From: Hydrogenophaga sp. PBL-H3
GTDB lineage: Bacteria > Pseudomonadota > Gammaproteobacteria > Burkholderiales > Burkholderiaceae_C
Direction of reading: 5' to 3'
Length of the DNA: 64,000 bases
Assembly: GCF_010104355.1 (NCBI RefSeq)
Contig: NZ_CP044972.1
Location: 4,206,001-4,270,000, forward strand
This document shows positions 23,347-31,907 of this stretch, in pieces; within the stretch, counting starts at the first letter, position 1; each line of letters starts with the position of its first letter. The position numbers and the translations under genes are program-made. The notes below the pieces were generated by a model. The model did no database searches and had not been told where the DNA came from. It was given only the letters and a program-made list of their open reading frames with translations.

Positions 23347-24345
23347 TCACTGCGGATACAGCCCCAGCGTCTGCGCCTGCAGGCGCGACAGCCCCAGCAG
23401 CGCATCGGTGAACGGCGTGGCCACGCCGGTGAGCTGGCCGAGTTCGCGCACCACGGTCACCAGCGCATCGAGCTCCACCGGCTTCTTCGCCTGCACGTCC
23501 TGCAGCATCGAGGTCTTGAAGGCGCCCAGCTTGAGCGTGACGGCGTGGCGGTCCTCGGGTTGCTGGTCGATTGGGATGCCGATCCTGGCACCGATGGCCT
23601 TGGCCTCCAGCATCACGCTGCTGATGAAGCCGCGCACGAGTTCGTCGCCCATGATGCGGTCGGTGGTCGCGCCCGTGAGCGCGCTCACCGGGTTCACCGT
23701 CATGTTGCCCCAGAGCTTGTACCAGACGTCTTTCTGAATTTGCGGCGACACGCTGGCGTTGAGCCCGGCGCGCTGCAGCAGCGCGGCCAGGGCAGCCACG
23801 CGCTCGCTGGCCGCCCCAGAAGGCTCGCCGATGATCAAGCCGTTGCCGAAGTGGTGGCGGATGACGCCGGGCGCATCCACCGAACAGCTGGCGTGCACCA
23901 CCCCGCCGATCACGTTGCGCGCGGGAATGGCCTGGTCGATCGCACCGGTGGGGTCCACCGACTGCAGCTTTGTTCCGGCACGTTCGCCGCCGAAGCCGTT
24001 GAAGAACCACCAGGGCACGCCGTTCATGGCGGTGAGCACCACCGTGTGGCGCCCGATCAGGGGGGCGATGCTGCGCGCCACTTCGGCCAGCGCCGGTGCC
24101 TTCACCGCCACGATCACGAGGTCTTGCACGCCCAGGGTCACCGCGTTCGCCGAGGCCTCCACCGGCGCGCCGATGAGGCGTCCGTTCGCATGCAGCTGGA
24201 GGCCTTCGCGCTGGAGCACCGCGAGCGTGTCACCACGGGCCAGCGCACTGACGATGCAGCCGGTGTGCGAGAGCAGCACCCCCAGCCAGCCGCCGATGGC
24301 GCCGGCACCGACGATGGCCACTCGCTGGAAATCGGTTTGCGTCAA
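23347..24345 (-). CDS. Ketopantoate-reductase-like (ApbA/PanE family) oxidoreductase
   Basis: 332 residues. N-terminal NADP Rossmann GAGAIGGWLG (14-23). The C-terminal helical domain contains the catalytic Lys in WYKLWGNMTVNPVSALTG. It resembles 2-dehydropantoate 2-reductase, but its position as the last gene of the hpa operon (four bases after the aldolase gene) suggests a different 2-oxoacid substrate. Function in this pathway is unproven. Confidence 0.8.
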   Translation of the reverse strand: MTQTDFQRVAIVGAGAIGGWLGVLLSHTGCIVSALARGDTLAVLQREGLQLHANGRLIGAPVEASANAVTLGVQDLVIVAVKAPALAEVARSIAPLIGRHTVVLTAMNGVPWWFFNGFGGERAGTKLQSVDPTGAIDQAIPARNVIGGVVHASCSVDAPGVIRHHFGNGLIIGEPSGAASERVAALAALLQRAGLNASVSPQIQKDVWYKLWGNMTVNPVSALTGATTDRIMGDELVRGFISSVMLEAKAIGARIGIPIDQQPEDRHAVTLKLGAFKTSMLQDVQAKKPVELDALVTVVRELGQLTGVATPFTDALLGLSRLQAQTLGLYPQ

Positions 24346-24349
24346 GCGG

Positions 24350-25144
24350 TCACTCCAGGTAGCTGCTGTCCAGGCGGTTCACCTGCCGGACCAGCGCGTC
24401 AAACACGTCACGGCCTGCGCCGTGGTGGGGGCTGAACTGTAGCGCGTCGCGCGTGCATTTTTCAGCGATGGCCTGCGCAACGGGGATGGCCGCCGCCGCC
24501 CCGCCCATGCTGAAGGTGGCCATCTGGATCTCGCAGGCGCGCTGCAGCGTCCACAGGATGGCAAAGGTCTGCGGCACCGTGGCACCCCAGGCCAGCAAGC
24601 CGTGGTTGCGCAGGATCACGGCTGGCTGCTGGCCGATGCTCCTGAGCAGGCGAGGCGCCTCCTCGGCGTGGATGGTGATGCCTTCGAAGTCGTGGTACGC
24701 GAGCATGCCGTGCAGCTGCGCAGTGTAGAAGTTGGTCTGCTGCAGGCCGTCTTTCAGGCAGGCCACGGCCACACCGGCGGTGGTGTGGGTGTGCATCACG
24801 CAGTGAGCCCCCTCGATGCCGTCATGAATGGCGGCGTGCACCGTGAAGCCGGCCGGGTTGACGCGGTGCGCCGAACCATCGAGCACCTCGCCTCTCAGGT
24901 TGATCTTGACCAGGTTGCTGGCCGTGACTTCGGCGTAGTGCAAGCCAAACGGGTTGATCAGAAACTGTTTTTCACTCCCGGCCACCGAATCGGGCAGCCG
25001 CAGCGTGATGTGGTTGTAGATCATCTCGGTCCAGCCCAGCATGGCGAACACGCGGTAGCAGGCGGCGAGCTCCAGGCGCGCGGCCCACTCATCGGGGTGC
25101 ATGCCGGGGGGCAACACGGTGCTGGCTTGCAGGGCAGCGTTCAT
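24350..25144 (-). CDS. Class II aldolase/adducin family protein
   Basis: 264 residues from the ATG at 25144, preceded by GGAG. It has the zinc-site pattern HTHTT (His-x-His, around residue 120) and a third His in ILRNHGLLAWG. The family includes fuculose-phosphate aldolase and many decarboxylase/aldolase relatives. It lies 11 bases after hpaI and four before the reductase gene, so it is probably part of the hpa transcript. It is not a known core step of homoprotocatechuate breakdown. Confidence 0.8.
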   Translation of the reverse strand: MNAALQASTVLPPGMHPDEWAARLELAACYRVFAMLGWTEMIYNHITLRLPDSVAGSEKQFLINPFGLHYAEVTASNLVKINLRGEVLDGSAHRVNPAGFTVHAAIHDGIEGAHCVMHTHTTAGVAVACLKDGLQQTNFYTAQLHGMLAYHDFEGITIHAEEAPRLLRSIGQQPAVILRNHGLLAWGATVPQTFAILWTLQRACEIQMATFSMGGAAAAIPVAQAIAEKCTRDALQFSPHHGAGRDVFDALVRQVNRLDSSYLE

Positions 25145-25155
25145 GGCGGTCTCCT

Positions 25156-25983
25156 TCAGTAGGTGTTGGGGCCGGTCGTCACCGGTCCCTTGAACTGCGC
25201 GAGCAGCTGCGAGGCGCCGGAGGCCAGCAGCATCGTGTCGGCCCCCACCGCCACAAACAGCGCGCCAGCGGCCAGCCACTGCTGCGCGCTCGCCTGGCTG
25301 GTGGCCAGGATGCCGGGCGCCTTGCCGGCGGCGCGGATGCGTTGCACGCCATCGGCAATGGCGGCCTGCACATCGGGGTGGGCCGCGTTGCCCGGGTGGC
25401 CCATGGAAGCACTCAGGTCGGCCGGACCGATGAAGACGCCGTCCACCCCCGGCGTGGCGGCGATGGCGTCGAGGTTTTTCATGGCCTCCACCGTTTCGGC
25501 CTGCACCAGCACACACACCTGGTCGTTCGCCTCGTGAACATAGCGCGCGTGCGTCTGCCAGCGCGAGGCGCGGGCCAGCGCACTGCCCATGCCTCGGATA
25601 CCGGCGGGTGCGTAGCGCGTGGCCTTCACCACCAGCTCGGCCTGCTCGACGGTGTCGATCATGGGCACCAGCAGGGTCTGCGCGCCGATGTCCAGGTACT
25701 GCTTGATGAGGGCCACGCCCACGTCGCCCGTGCCCACCGGCACGCGCACGATCGGATGCGAACGCGCGTCGCCAAACGCGTGCTGCGCACTGGCCACGGC
25801 CTGCATCTGCGCCAGCGTGTTGCGCACATCGTTGGGCGCGTGCTCGCCGTCGATCAGCAGCCAGTCGTATCCGATGCCGGCCAGCAGCTCGGTGCTGTAG
25901 GCGCTGGCCAGCGCGGCCCACAGACCGATCTGCGGCGTGCCGGCGGCAAGCGCCTGTTTGAAGGTGTTGATGGGGGTGTGCAT
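25156..25983 (-). CDS. hpaI: 4-hydroxy-2-oxoheptanedioate aldolase
   Basis: Last core step of the hpa pathway: cleaves 4-hydroxy-2-oxoheptanedioate to pyruvate and succinate semialdehyde with a divalent metal. It has 275 residues from the ATG at 25983 (a TTG four codons upstream overlaps the hpaH stop). HpcH/HpaI motifs [15 protein letters not shown], the VRVPVG strand with the catalytic Arg, and [12 protein letters not shown] (metal Asp) are present. Confidence 0.92.
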   Translation of the reverse strand: MHTPINTFKQALAAGTPQIGLWAALASAYSTELLAGIGYDWLLIDGEHAPNDVRNTLAQMQAVASAQHAFGDARSHPIVRVPVGTGDVGVALIKQYLDIGAQTLLVPMIDTVEQAELVVKATRYAPAGIRGMGSALARASRWQTHARYVHEANDQVCVLVQAETVEAMKNLDAIAATPGVDGVFIGPADLSASMGHPGNAAHPDVQAAIADGVQRIRAAGKAPGILATSQASAQQWLAAGALFVAVGADTMLLASGASQLLAQFKGPVTTGPNTY

Positions 25984-25991
25984 GGTGGGGA

Positions 25992-26819
25992 TCAAACGAA
26001 CTTGAACTTGAGGCAGCCGAGCGGGCCGTAGTCGGCCTCGAAAAGGTCACCCGCCTTCGCGGCCACGGGCCGCGCGAATGAACCAGCCAGCACGATCTGG
26101 CCGGGCTTGAGCGATTCGCCCCAGGGCGCGAGCTTGTGCGCGAGCCACGCTATGCCGATGGCGGGGTGGCCCTGCACGCCGGCGGCCAGACCCGTTTCTT
26201 CCACCACGCCGTTCTGCTTGAGCACGGCGCCGCACCACGGCAGGTCGGTGGTGAGCGGGTCGGCGCGGTAACGCGCATCGCCCGTACCCAGCACGATGCC
26301 GGCGTTGGCCGCGTTGTCGCTGATGGTGTCGAACACCTTGCGCATGGCCTTGGTGTGGCGGTCGAACTGTTCGATGCGCGCGTCGATGATTTCAATGGCG
26401 GGCGTCACGTAATCGGTGGCCTTGATCACGTCGGCCACGGTCACGCCGGTGCCTTGCAGCGGTGCCTTGAGCACGAAAGCGAGCTCCACCTCCACGCGCG
26501 GCGCGATGAAGCGGCTGGCGGGAATCTCCAGCACCTGGCCGGCCTGCGCGGTGAACAACATGCTTTGCAGCAAGGTGCCGAAGTCGGGCTCGTCGATCTG
26601 GCTGGCCATCTGCATGGCGCGGCTGGTGAGGCCGATCTTGTGGCCAATCACCGGGTTGCCGCCGGCCACCTGCAACGCGACCCAGGCGCGGCCGACGCGG
26701 TAACCGTCTTCGATGGTCATGCCGGGGAAGCGTTGGGAGAAATGCTCCAGCGGCGTGCGGGTCTTCTCGGCGTGGTCAAGCTCAGCGGCGAGCTGCTGGA
26801 TGAGGGTGTCGTCAAACAT
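25992..26819 (-). CDS. hpaH: 2-oxo-hept-4-ene-1,7-dioate hydratase
   Basis: Hydrates 2-oxohept-4-enedioate to 4-hydroxy-2-oxoheptanedioate. It has 275 residues, a fumarylacetoacetase-fold hydratase: HKIGLTS near residue 60, [12 protein letters not shown] with the metal acidic residues, and AIEIIDARI. The stop overlaps the region of the hpaI start. A hairpin-forming repeat pair lies in the 135-base gap upstream, which is unusual inside this compact operon. Confidence 0.93.
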   Translation of the reverse strand: MFDDTLIQQLAAELDHAEKTRTPLEHFSQRFPGMTIEDGYRVGRAWVALQVAGGNPVIGHKIGLTSRAMQMASQIDEPDFGTLLQSMLFTAQAGQVLEIPASRFIAPRVEVELAFVLKAPLQGTGVTVADVIKATDYVTPAIEIIDARIEQFDRHTKAMRKVFDTISDNAANAGIVLGTGDARYRADPLTTDLPWCGAVLKQNGVVEETGLAAGVQGHPAIGIAWLAHKLAPWGESLKPGQIVLAGSFARPVAAKAGDLFEADYGPLGCLKFKFV

Positions 26820-26833
26820 GGTTGTGTGCGAGG

Positions 26834-26928
26834 GCTTCGACAGGCTCAGCCCGAACGGAGTGGGTTGTGGGATGGTTCGGAAGAAAGAGCGCCCACCCAG
26901 CCCGTTCGGACTGAGCCTGTCGAAGTCC
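26834..26928. repeat. Inverted pair of TTCGACAGGCTCAG repeats (REPIN-like)
   Basis: Copy 1 (26834-26858) reads GCTTCGACAGGCTCAGCCCG and on; copy 2 (26902-26928) is nearly its reverse complement, so the transcript can form a long stem. This sequence type is a widespread intergenic repeat in Proteobacteria (from memory). Here it is inserted inside an operon between hpaF and hpaH. Confidence 0.75.
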
Positions 26929-26954
26929 TTGCAAAGGTCGATTGGAGAACGGGT

Positions 26955-27401
26955 TCATGACCGGTTGAACAGCGGGTGGATGGAGCTGTTCTTGGCATCG
27001 AACACCTCGTGGCCCTCGTCCACCTGCACCGTGATGCCGATGGGGCGCGCGGCCAGCTGCGCGGCGAAGTGGGTCTTCACGCAAGCCTGCAGCGCGTCGC
27101 CCACGCGCTGGTGCGTGAGCGCGCTGCGGCCCTTGGCCATGCGCACGTTCATGTAGACGAAGGCGTAGTCACCACCCAGGCCCGCAGCCTCACCGGCCGC
27201 ACCGCCGTCGGCCACGGCGCTGTGCGCGGCCGGGTAGGCCAGCACGCGTGTGCCGCCCGTTGGGAAGACTTGTTTGTCCGCCTCGTCTCGCACGGCCAGC
27301 ATGGCGTCGCACAGGGCGCGGCACAGGCGGCTCATGTCGATGCCGCCTTGGGCTTCGGGCTGGTCGAGGTTGGGGGTGTAGAGGATGACGAGGTGGGGCA
27401 T
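26955..27401 (-). CDS. hpaF: 5-carboxymethyl-2-hydroxymuconate delta-isomerase
   Basis: Tautomerase-fold isomerase moving the double bond in 5-carboxymethyl-2-hydroxymuconate. It has 148 residues, starting MPHLVILYTPNLD with the catalytic Pro after Met. That is somewhat longer than the ~126 residues of E. coli HpcD/HpaF, the extra residues lying in the middle loop (AYPAAHSAVADGGAAGEAAG). Five bases separate it from hpaD. Confidence 0.88.
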   Translation of the reverse strand: MPHLVILYTPNLDQPEAQGGIDMSRLCRALCDAMLAVRDEADKQVFPTGGTRVLAYPAAHSAVADGGAAGEAAGLGGDYAFVYMNVRMAKGRSALTHQRVGDALQACVKTHFAAQLAARPIGITVQVDEGHEVFDAKNSSIHPLFNRS

Positions 27402-27406
27402 GGTGG

Positions 27407-28330
27407 TCAGAGTCGGGAGACGGTCTGGAAGCCTTTCGCAGCCGAGGCCTGCGCGGCGGGGATGGCGTTGCCGGTCTGCGGCGTGACAGGAAAGATGGCG
27501 TTGATCTGGCCGGTGCCGGAGGCGCCGAAGTAGGGCGTGATGACCTCGGCCCGGCCGGTGTAGTCGCTCCAGCCGAGCGCGCCCAGCATCATGGCGGTGT
27601 CGTGCATGAAGCCTTCACCATGGCCCTTGGCGGCGTACTCGGGCAGCATTTCGCAGAAGGTTTTCCATTCACCCTGCTCCCACATCTGCACCACGCGGCG
27701 GTCCAGCGTTTCGAGGAAGGGGCTCCAGATCTTGAACGCGTAGTCGGGTGCCAACCCGTTCTGTGCGAAGCGGTGGCTGAGTGAGCCACTGGCGAGAAAC
27801 GCCACGGTGCCGTCGTAGTGATCTTCCACCGCGCGGCGCATGGCCCAGCCCAGGCGGGCGCTGTCATTGAGGTAATGCGCCTGGCACAGCGCGGAGACCG
27901 AGATGGCCTTGAAGTGCTGGTCGGCGTTCATGTAGCGCATGGGTACCAGCGTCCCGTACTCGGGGCCGAGGGTGGTGGCGTCGTGGGCCAGGGTTTCCAC
28001 GCCGTGTTCGTTGCACACCTTCGCCAGCAGTTGTCCCAGCGTCGGGTTGCCCGGGATCTCAAACGGCATGTTGCTGATGAAGTGAGGCAGTTCGTTGCTG
28101 GTGTAACGGCCTTCAAAGTGCGACGCGCAGTTGAGGTGGTAGCTGGCGTTGACGAGCCAGTGGGTGTCGAACACGACGATGGTGTCCACACCGAGTTCTC
28201 TGCAGCGCCGGCTGATTTCTTTGTGGCCGTCGATGGCGTCCTGTCGTGTGCCTTTTCTGGGGCCGTCGAGTTCGCTCAAGTACATCGAAGGGACATGGGT
28301 GACCTTGGCCACGAGTGCTAGTTTTCCCAT
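27407..28330 (-). CDS. hpaD: 3,4-dihydroxyphenylacetate (homoprotocatechuate) 2,3-dioxygenase
   Basis: Fe(II) extradiol ring-cleavage enzyme of the LigB-like class, opening homoprotocatechuate. It has 307 residues from the ATG at 28330, which has an excellent AGGAGG; an upstream in-frame extension overlaps hpaE and is not used. It begins MGKLALVAKVTHVPSMYLSE, as E. coli HpaD/HpcB does from memory. VFDTHWLVN and ASGSLSHRF carry the metal and acid/base histidines. Confidence 0.95.
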   Translation of the reverse strand: MGKLALVAKVTHVPSMYLSELDGPRKGTRQDAIDGHKEISRRCRELGVDTIVVFDTHWLVNASYHLNCASHFEGRYTSNELPHFISNMPFEIPGNPTLGQLLAKVCNEHGVETLAHDATTLGPEYGTLVPMRYMNADQHFKAISVSALCQAHYLNDSARLGWAMRRAVEDHYDGTVAFLASGSLSHRFAQNGLAPDYAFKIWSPFLETLDRRVVQMWEQGEWKTFCEMLPEYAAKGHGEGFMHDTAMMLGALGWSDYTGRAEVITPYFGASGTGQINAIFPVTPQTGNAIPAAQASAAKGFQTVSRL

Positions 28331-28425
28331 GTCTTGTTCCTCCTGTGTTTGTTGTTTGCTCCGAGGCAAGAGATGCCGACCTTCTCGATCCCGCCAACCC
28401 GCTGGCGCGAAACACAGGCGATCAC

Positions 28426-29895
28426 TCAAACACCCCAATGCGGAATGTGATGCGACCCAAGAGAAACAGCAACGTTCTTGGGCTCCAGAAACACCTCATA
28501 ACTCCAGGTGCCTCCTTCGCGCCCCGTGCCACTGGCCTTGGTGCCGCCAAACGGCTGACGCAGATCCCGCACGTTTTGCGAATTCACGAAACACATGCCC
28601 GCCTCCACCGCAGCCGCCACCCGGTGCGCACGCCCCAGGTTCTCCGTCCACACATAGCTGGAGAGACCGTACTGGATGTCGTTGGCCAGCTCGATCGCAT
28701 GCGCCTCGTCGCGGAACGGAATCAGGCAGGCCACCGGGCCGAAGATTTCCTCTTGTGCAATGCGCATGCGGTTGTCCACGTCGGCGAACACGGTGGGCCA
28801 CACGTAGTTGCCCTGGGCCACGCGCGACGGCAGTTCAGCCGCGTAAGAAGGCCGGTCCAGCCCGCCACACAACAGCGTGGCGCCCTCTTTCGGACCCAGC
28901 TCGATGTAGCTGCGCACCTTCGCCAGATGCGCCCGGCTGATCATCGGGCCGACGATGGTTTTCTCGTCGAGCGGATCGCCCACGGTGATGCGCTTGGCGC
29001 GCTCAGCGAACTTCTGCGCGAAGTCGGCGTAGATGTTTTGCTGCACCAGGATGCGGCTGCCTGCGGTGCAGCGCTCGCCGTTGTTGCTGAAGATCATGAA
29101 CACGGCGGCGTCCAGCGCGCGGTCCAGATCCGCGTCGTCAAAGATCACAAACGGGCTCTTGCCGCCGAGCTCCATGCTGAACTTTTTGAGGCCCGCGCTT
29201 TGCACGATGCGGTTGCCCGTGGCGGTGGACCCGGTGAAGGAAATCGCGCGCACGTCCGGGTGCGCGCACAGCGGCTCGCCCGCTTCCTTGCCCATGCCGT
29301 GCACCACGTTCAACACGCCAGGCGGAATGCCGGCTTCCAGCGCCAGTTCGCCCAGGCGCGCGGCGGTGAGTGGGCTGAGCTCGCTCATCTTCAGCACCGC
29401 CGTGTTGCCGAAGGCCAGGCACGGCGCGACCTTCCAGGTGGCCGTCATGAAGGGCACGTTCCACGGGCTGATGAGCGCGCACACGCCCACCGGGTGGAAC
29501 AGCGTGTAGTTCAGGTGCGTGGGCGTGGGGTAGGTGTGGCCGTCCACGCGGGTGCACATCTCGGCGAAGTAGTGGAAGTTGTCCGCGGCGCGCGGGATCA
29601 ACTGCTTGCCGGTCTGCGAAATCACCTGGCCGCTGTCGTTGGTCTCGGTCTGCGCGATCTCGGGCACGTGCGCGGCGATCAGTTCGCCGAGCTTGCGCAT
29701 GAGTTTGGCGCGCTCGGTGGCGGGCAGTCCGGCCCACTTGGGGAACGCGTCTTTGGCGGCTTGCACCGCTGCGTTGATCTCGTCGGCGCTCCCGGCGCTG
29801 ACCTCGGCGAGCACCTCTTGCGTGGCGGGGTTGATCGTCTCGAAGGTGGTGGCGCTGGCCACGGACTGGCCGTTGATGAGGTGCTGGATCGTCAT
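28426..29895 (-). CDS. hpaE: 5-carboxymethyl-2-hydroxymuconate semialdehyde dehydrogenase
   Basis: NAD-dependent aldehyde dehydrogenase oxidising the ring-cleavage product. It has 489 residues; SFTGSTATGN and MELGGKSPFVIF (general-base Glu), NNGERCTAGSR (nucleophilic Cys) and QEEIFGPVACLIPF are all present. Its ATG overlaps the hpaG2 stop by four bases. A 95-base gap separates its stop from the hpaD start. Confidence 0.95.
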   Translation of the reverse strand: MTIQHLINGQSVASATTFETINPATQEVLAEVSAGSADEINAAVQAAKDAFPKWAGLPATERAKLMRKLGELIAAHVPEIAQTETNDSGQVISQTGKQLIPRAADNFHYFAEMCTRVDGHTYPTPTHLNYTLFHPVGVCALISPWNVPFMTATWKVAPCLAFGNTAVLKMSELSPLTAARLGELALEAGIPPGVLNVVHGMGKEAGEPLCAHPDVRAISFTGSTATGNRIVQSAGLKKFSMELGGKSPFVIFDDADLDRALDAAVFMIFSNNGERCTAGSRILVQQNIYADFAQKFAERAKRITVGDPLDEKTIVGPMISRAHLAKVRSYIELGPKEGATLLCGGLDRPSYAAELPSRVAQGNYVWPTVFADVDNRMRIAQEEIFGPVACLIPFRDEAHAIELANDIQYGLSSYVWTENLGRAHRVAAAVEAGMCFVNSQNVRDLRQPFGGTKASGTGREGGTWSYEVFLEPKNVAVSLGSHHIPHWGV

Positions 29896-30686
29896 GCGGA
29901 TGCGGTGGGTGAGGTGATGGTGTTGACCAGGTCGCCGATACCTTCGATGGACGTGACGACCACGTCGCCCGGCTGGCAGTCGACCACGCCGTCGGGCGTG
30001 CCGGTGAGGATCAGGTCGCCGGGTTGCAGGGTCATGAAGGCGCTGAAATATTCGATCAGCGTGGGCACGTCGAAGATCATGTCGCGCGTATTGCCCTGCT
30101 GCGTGACTTTGCCGTTGACGGTGGTCTGCAGCGCGAGGTTCATCGGCCCACCGTGACGTTCATGCACATCCGCCGCGTCCACCAACCAGGGACCGATGGG
30201 CGTGCAGGTGTCGCGGTTCTTCACACGCAGGTTGGGCCGGTACCAGTTTTCGAGGTAGTCGCGGATCGCGTAGTCGTTGGCCACGGTGTAGCCGGCCACG
30301 AAGCCGAGTGCGTCGGCTTTTTTCACACGCGTGGCGGTGCGCCCGATCACCACGGCGAGTTCGCATTCGTAGTGCATGTGCTGCACACCGGCCGGGCGCA
30401 CGGTGAAACCGCGGTGGCCGGTGAGGCTGGCTTCACCCTTGAGGAAGGCGAGCGGTTCGTCGGGTGCCTTGAATGCAAGTTCCCTGGCGTGGTCGGCGTA
30501 GTTCAGGCCGAGCGCGAGGATGGTGCGCGGGCGCGTGGGTGGATTCGGCGCCAGCGGCGGCAGCCACACCACCTCGTCGAAGGCAACGCGGCGACCCTTG
30601 AACGCGGGGGTGCGCAACTCCAGTTGGCCATCGGCTTCCACGGCCTCGTGGACCGCGCCGGCCCAGGCGATGCGGGCGTGTTTCAT
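29892..30686 (-). CDS. hpaG2: HpaG2: decarboxylase/isomerase subunit, fumarylacetoacetase fold
   Basis: 264 residues. Together with HpaG1 it decarboxylates 5-oxopent-3-ene-1,2,5-tricarboxylate and isomerises the product. FAH-fold metal ligands appear in HYECELAVVIG (Glu-x-Glu) and in NDYAIRDY. LTGTPDGVVDCQPGDVV is typical of the C-terminal half. In E. coli G1 and G2 are fused in one HpaG protein; here they are separate genes 10 bases apart. Confidence 0.92.
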   Translation of the reverse strand: MKHARIAWAGAVHEAVEADGQLELRTPAFKGRRVAFDEVVWLPPLAPNPPTRPRTILALGLNYADHARELAFKAPDEPLAFLKGEASLTGHRGFTVRPAGVQHMHYECELAVVIGRTATRVKKADALGFVAGYTVANDYAIRDYLENWYRPNLRVKNRDTCTPIGPWLVDAADVHERHGGPMNLALQTTVNGKVTQQGNTRDMIFDVPTLIEYFSAFMTLQPGDLILTGTPDGVVDCQPGDVVVTSIEGIGDLVNTITSPTASA

Positions 30687-30696
30687 GGCTTGTCCC

Positions 30697-31344
30697 TCAT
30701 GGCTTCTCTTCCGCGTGGAAGCTGTGCACGGCCGGTTTGAAGCCGGCGGCGCTGATCTCCACCGTGTCGCCGTCGTGCACCCGGGGTCGTGTGCCGTCGG
30801 GCAGGCAGTCGCTGCCCAGCATCAGCACGTCGCCAGGGCGCAGCGTCATGAACTCGCCCACGTCGGCCAGCAGCGTGGCGGCGTCGCGCATCAGCTCGGC
30901 CAGCGCGGTGGTCTGGCGGTGAACGCCGTTGATGCGCAGCTCCAGTTGCAAAGCCGACAAACCATTGAGCCCGCCCAGGCGCTGCAGCGGCACGCACTCG
31001 GGGCCCACGCCCAGGAAGCCGTCCACACACTGGAACTTCACGGGCGGGCGGTAGTAGCTCTCGTGCACGATGGCCACGTCGTTGAACAGCACGGCACCGG
31101 CCACACCCGTGGCGCCCATCACCAGCCCGAGCGTGGCGGCCACCGCCACCGGCTGGCCGGCGGGCAGGGCGATGCTGTGGCCGGCGGCGGTGAAGGTGTT
31201 GGCGGTTTTCACATACAACACCGGCGCGTTCGGCGGCGCCTTGTACGGGGCCTCGTTCATGCGCGGCGCCCACAGCGCGTGCTCGCGCTGAAAGTTCAGC
31301 AGCGTGCCGTAGACCGTGCCCTCGGGCATCCAGTGGGTGTTCAT
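30697..31344 (-). CDS. hpaG1: HpaG1: N-terminal half homologue of HpaG
   Basis: 215 residues from the ATG at 31344, which overlaps the hpaR stop (ATGA). It is FAH-like (LPAGQPVAVAATLGLVMG, NDVAIVHESYYRPPVKFQCVDGF, LMLGSDCLPDGTRP). Compared with HpaG2 it lacks a clean Glu-x-Glu metal pair, as expected for the less active N-half. Coupled translation with hpaR puts the regulator in the same transcript. Confidence 0.9.
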   Translation of the reverse strand: MNTHWMPEGTVYGTLLNFQREHALWAPRMNEAPYKAPPNAPVLYVKTANTFTAAGHSIALPAGQPVAVAATLGLVMGATGVAGAVLFNDVAIVHESYYRPPVKFQCVDGFLGVGPECVPLQRLGGLNGLSALQLELRINGVHRQTTALAELMRDAATLLADVGEFMTLRPGDVLMLGSDCLPDGTRPRVHDGDTVEISAAGFKPAVHSFHAEEKP

Positions 31345-31829
31345 TCGGTGTCTTCCTCGATGGCCTGTTCGTCGGTGTCGCCCGGCAACTCCAGCGCGAT
31401 CACCTCGTCGAGCAAGCCGTACAGCTGCGCCAGCCGCGCCTTGCCCAGGCGCTCTTCCATCCACGCGTAGTGCGACTCGATGGTGCTGGAGAGGCGCTTG
31501 ACCAGCTTGAGACCGGCGGGTGTGGCGCGCACCACGGTGCGGCGCGCGTCCTGCGGGCAACGGCCGCGCGCGATCAGGCCGTCGCGCTCCATGCGGGTGA
31601 GCACGCCGGTGAGGCTGGGGCCGAGCAGAAACGCCTCACGCGCCACGCGGCCGGTTTCCACGCCACCGGGCAGGCGGGCGTGTTCACCGAGCACGCGCAG
31701 CACGCGCCACTGCTGGTCGCTCAGACCGTGTTCGCGCAGGCTGGGGCGGGTGTGCAGCATCACGGCCTCGCGCGCTTCGAGCAGCAGGCGCGGCAGGTTG
31801 CGGTGGATGAAGGGGGTGGGCTCACTCAT
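31341..31829 (-). CDS. hpaR: HpaR, MarR-family repressor of the hpa operon
   Basis: 162 residues with a winged helix: LSDQQWRVLRVLGEHARLPGGVETGRVAREAFLLGPSLTGVLTRMERDGLIARG is the MarR core. HpaR responds to homoprotocatechuate-type ligands and represses the meta-cleavage genes; here it is first in the operon and probably self-regulated. There is no Shine-Dalgarno; the AT-rich palindrome reaches into the start codon, so the mRNA may be leaderless. Confidence 0.9.
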   Translation of the reverse strand: MSEPTPFIHRNLPRLLLEAREAVMLHTRPSLREHGLSDQQWRVLRVLGEHARLPGGVETGRVAREAFLLGPSLTGVLTRMERDGLIARGRCPQDARRTVVRATPAGLKLVKRLSSTIESHYAWMEERLGKARLAQLYGLLDEVIALELPGDTDEQAIEEDTE

Positions 31830-31848
31830 TTAGTTAATATATTAAATG
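31827..31848. promoter_or_regulatory. AT-rich palindrome at the hpaR start, candidate HpaR operator
   Basis: CATTTA (31827-31832) and TAAATG (31843-31848) bracket a perfect 12-base palindrome TTAATATATTAA (31834-31845). This is the only strongly AT-rich patch in a GC-rich neighbourhood and lies in the 78-base gap between divergent hpaR and the monooxygenase gene. On the minus strand TATATT sits six bases before the hpaR ATG, as a -10 would for a leaderless mRNA. Confidence 0.6.
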
Positions 31849-31907
31849 AATGCGCTGTTACACGTTTGAGGGTTTACCCGGCAGGGGCCGGCGCGGAGAA
31901 TGCGCGC

